64,000 nucleotides of DNA from Eretmocerus hayati (Eukaryota > Arthropoda > Insecta > Hymenoptera > Aphelinidae), in NCBI GenBank assembly GCA_029851415.1, contig CM056742.1, positions 62,010,454 through 62,074,453 on the forward strand, read 5' to 3'. Below are positions 61,007 through 64,000 of this stretch, one piece after another (within the stretch, counting starts at the first letter, position 1; the number at the start of each line of letters is the position of its first letter). The notes beneath the pieces were generated by a model. That model made no database searches and was not told the DNA's origin. It worked only from the letters and a program-made list of their open reading frames with translations. Made by a program: the position numbers and the translations under genes.

Positions 61007-62023
61007 TTGCACAGTCCTGGCAGCTTTTTTTGTGACAGAGCGTGTTTTTTCGGGGTCAACCGTGGAGTGCACGAGGTGGGCCGCGACCCTAAATCTGTTT
61101 TCTACAAGAATATCCGCGGCAAGCCCCAACTTATCATCCGCCCCCCGGTGTTGGGTGTTTATGATCCGGATGTGTCAGTGGGTGCAGTATTTCATCAGGA
61201 ACCTGCCACATCTTTGCCAAGGCGTATCATCTCACGGGACGCCAATCATGTGCGCCTGAAAAGCGTCTGCTCGGGCGAGCACAATTCAATGTTTTCATCG
61301 TAAGTAATTTTGGAAATTTTCAATTTTACTCGATAAAATTTGGTCCTTGCATCTGCGCTAGACCTTTTTCTACAATATGAATGCCTTAGAAAAACTGGGA
61401 AAACCATACTCACCGCGTAGAGAACGTTGCAACATGGTACTGTTTACCATATATTAGCACGGGGCTACTAGTAACAAAGTTTATTTTTTCATCAGTCTCA
61501 TCAAATTGGGGCTGAATGGTTAACTGATTAGACTTGAACGATTATGAAAAATCTGATCTTTCTCATGAACTAATTTTCAAGTTGGTAGCTCATCAATTTG
61601 GGAAAATTTCATGATTGCAGGTATTGCGGTTTTATAAGAACGGTGACTGGGTTGGACTACGAACTTGGTAATGGGGTTTATTGACAAAATCCAACCATCT
61701 CTTTTGATTTGATCTAGCTTTTACAACTACATAAAGTCTTTCAATGCCTATTTATAGTCCTATATGACCTCAAATTAGCCAGGCATGTGATCCAAACAAC
61801 TATCAAGGCTGACGGGAATTTCAAATTATGAGAGGGACTCACTCGGATTTTGGTTTCGATGGGTTAATTATCTGCTCTGGAATGATTCTTATTGTGTTTG
61901 TATGTTTTCTAGGTGTGTCAAACTACATGAGGAGCACTTATTGGGCATGTACATCTGCTGAAGACCACCTCTAGGGATGTATCAGCAAGATCCGTTATGG
62001 GACCAATCACACAAAAACACCAG
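61007..62023 (+). CDS. Hypothetical two-exon gene fragment
   Basis: An open frame runs to a good splice donor at 61300 (ATC then GTAAGT). A plausible acceptor at 61911-61912 (TTTTCTAG) joins in phase to a short exon ending at a TGA at 61959-61961. That exon continues to a second good donor at 62024 (CCAG then GTAAGA). The first exon reads VFYKNIRGKPQLIIRPPVL and related text with proline and glycine turns. There is no ATG at the proposed start, so upstream exons would be needed. I recognise no family. The agreement of two splice signals with the frame is the only support. Confidence 0.35.
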
Positions 62024-63120
62024 GTAAGACCTCTTTCCTTCTACTGTAAATGACTTGGGATTGATAATGATTTAAAATAATAGAGAAATCTTACTTTTTA
62101 GGGTGTCACAACTCAACTTTCTATAGTCTACAGGTTGCGCTTTTTGCTATTTTCATGGCAGAGACTGCAAAAAATAGGATCCTAATACTTTTGATTCCAC
62201 AGGGCTTGAGCAACTTTTGGCCAAGGGACTAATGATCAACTGAATGCAAAAAACTGAAGAATTGAGATGATCAAAAGAAAATCAAACAGAAATGATGCAG
62301 TATTCTCCAGCCACGTCTAAGCGTGGATTTTTCCAACAACTGGCAGTCATCGTTGGAAATCATCTTATTCTAAAATAAGTGAGTTTTTTTATTTCACACA
62401 GTCAAGGTATATGACCAACTTATTATTTATAGAAGGCTTATTATTAGAACTCATTATTTCATCAGTAGACTGATTTTGCATGGCTAAATGATTTATTTAT
62501 TACCTTGATTATGAACTGATACAATCTCTCTTTTCCAGACAATGGACATCGAAAAATAAAACAAATTAATTCTATGAAACAGAATTGATCAAATACGCAG
62601 CTGGAGAGGAATGATACTGTGGATTGTCAGTATCAAATGTTTCATCATTTTCTCATGGTGAAACAATTTTTCAAAATAGAATTTCGTTCAGAAGAACAGT
62701 CAATTCTCGGACCAGGTACGACCAAGAGCACTGCCGCGACGCGTTGTTGAGCACATATGGCGGAGATGTGCGCGAGAGCAATATGGCGTCGTAATGCGCG
62801 AGCATTATGATTCCGTGGACGGTTCCACTTTCTCAAGGTAAGAGGAGCTGAGATAATTTTAGTCATCATCTGTTGTGGAACTACAAGTTGATTGTGTTTG
62901 AGGAAGAATATTGGAACATTCTTGTTTTTGAGATGACTACAGGTGAAGGAATCCTATGAAATGGGGATAATTTCAGTGGGAGTCAGAGGAATCAGCTGGA
63001 GTAGAATGAGTAGGATGAGATTTTGATCACGTAAAAGGTTTGACACATACATACATGTCAAACTTTCTCCTTGAAAAAAACTTTGCCAGGTGATTGGCAG
63101 TAAATTTTTCAGTCACACTG
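62024..63120. other. Non-coding interval
   Basis: AT-rich apart from a short CG-containing patch at 62735-62825 (GCCGCGACGCGTTG). No supported gene. Confidence 0.35.
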
Positions 63121-64000
63121 AGACAGTTGTAAGATACTCTTATTGAAGAGAGCTTACAGATATGTCATTTGCAGTCGAGAGCCCAATATCTTGGCTACTC
63201 GGTGCTGTATTTTTGAATAACAGACTGCTAGCCATTGTCTCCTACGCAGTAGGTTATTCATACTTCTTGTTGAAAAACACAAACATGAGGAGGTTTTGTA
63301 ACTTAGGCAGTCTCGATTTACACGAATACTTTTGTTGAAAAATCTATTCCACGTTACTGAAAGTGTGTTGTCCTTATTGGAGAAGATAAACATTGGGGTA
63401 CTTCCTAACTCAACAGCGTAAAAAACATTCTTGTTGAAGAAATCATGACACATTAATGACCGTGTGTTGTTCTTACTGAAGAACACGGACATTGGAGTAT
63501 TTACTGACCTCAGAAGTGTAAGTATATTCTCTTGGAAAAATTCATCATCGTTACTGAACGAGTGCTATTCTTATTGAAGATTACAATCATCTAGATATTC
63601 CCTATTCCAGACAGTGTGGATTTACAAGAAATTCTTGCTGGAGAATTCATTCCACATTACTGAACGTATGTTCTTATTGAAGAACACAAACATTAGAGTA
63701 TTCTCAAAGCTGGAAAGTGTAAATACATTCTTGTTGAAGAATTCATTACACGTCACTAAATGTGTGCTATTCTTATTGAAGAACCCAATCATCTGGAAAT
63801 TTCCTAATCTAGGCAATGTGGATTTACAAGAAATTCTTGTTGAAGAATTTTTCCACACGTGTACTGTTCTTTCTGAAGAACACAAACATTAGAGTATTCT
63901 CAAACCTGGAAAGTGTAAATACATTCTTGTTGAAGAATTCATTACACGTCACTAAATGTGTGCTATTCTTATTGAAGAACCCAATCATCTGGAAATTTTC
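63121..64000. repeat. Tandem repeat of about 196 bp built on TTCTTRTTGAAGAA, continuing past the window
   Basis: The word TTCTTRTTGAAGAA recurs at alternating spacings of about 42 and 57-64 bp. At the right end the pattern repeats with a 196-bp period (63671/63868, 63728/63924, 63770/63966) and high similarity; further left it is degenerate. Translated on the minus strand it repeats FFNKN. It runs off the window, so copy number is unknown. Confidence 0.75.

Overview
This is repeat-rich nuclear DNA from an animal, most likely an insect or other arthropod. The evidence is the short GT-AG introns in host-like genes, an arthropod-type BEL/Pao retrotransposon, Tc1/mariner, hAT-type and foldback DNA elements, tRNA-derived dispersed repeats and a long satellite array. 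There is no bacterial gene organisation. I cannot name a species. All splice sites, repeat arms and target-site duplications (TSDs) were read by eye.

Layout. 0.8-2.9 kb: an apparently intact eight-exon minus-strand gene for a 422-residue Myb/SANT-like DNA-binding protein, next to a CpG-rich block (3.4-4.4 kb). 4.4-9 kb: non-coding, with a tRNA-headed repeat, a 1.1 kb foldback and a cluster of ACTCGA motifs. 9.07-14.9 kb: two adjacent minus-strand genes that look like one transposon-type module. One is a multi-exon SAM-domain gene that looks largely intact; the other is a broken zinc-finger/tnp2-like transposase gene. 14.95-20.3 kb: a 2 kb TIR element holding tRNA-like copies, then several foldbacks.

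20.67-34.31 kb: a possible 13.6 kb composite element. It has short imperfect inverted termini, AGCTGA/TCAGCT clusters inside both ends, a nested 2.8 kb TIR element, and a core of about 9.15 kb of 20-bp satellite. A 3.64 kb block of the satellite has been tandemly duplicated. 34.3-38.3 kb: non-coding, with an inverted second copy of the 6 kb repeat and another foldback.

38.70-40.24 kb: a decayed homologue of the RAG1/Transib recombinase superfamily, with all three candidate acidic residues and a histidine pair still visible. 40.449-50.216 kb: a complete but dead BEL/Pao element (LTRs, 5-bp TSD, gag, protease, RT, RNase H, integrase). A Tc1/mariner foldback has inserted in its integrase and a TIR element in its 3' LTR. 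51.40-52.65 kb: a hAT-type non-autonomous element with an 8-bp TSD. 53.4-59.85 kb: a long-TIR element whose left arm was split by a 3.6 kb palindrome. 60-62 kb: weak exon candidates. 63.1-64 kb: a tandem repeat of about 196 bp running off the end.

The window is mostly a record of nested transposition. Only the Myb/SANT gene and possibly the SAM-domain gene look intact.
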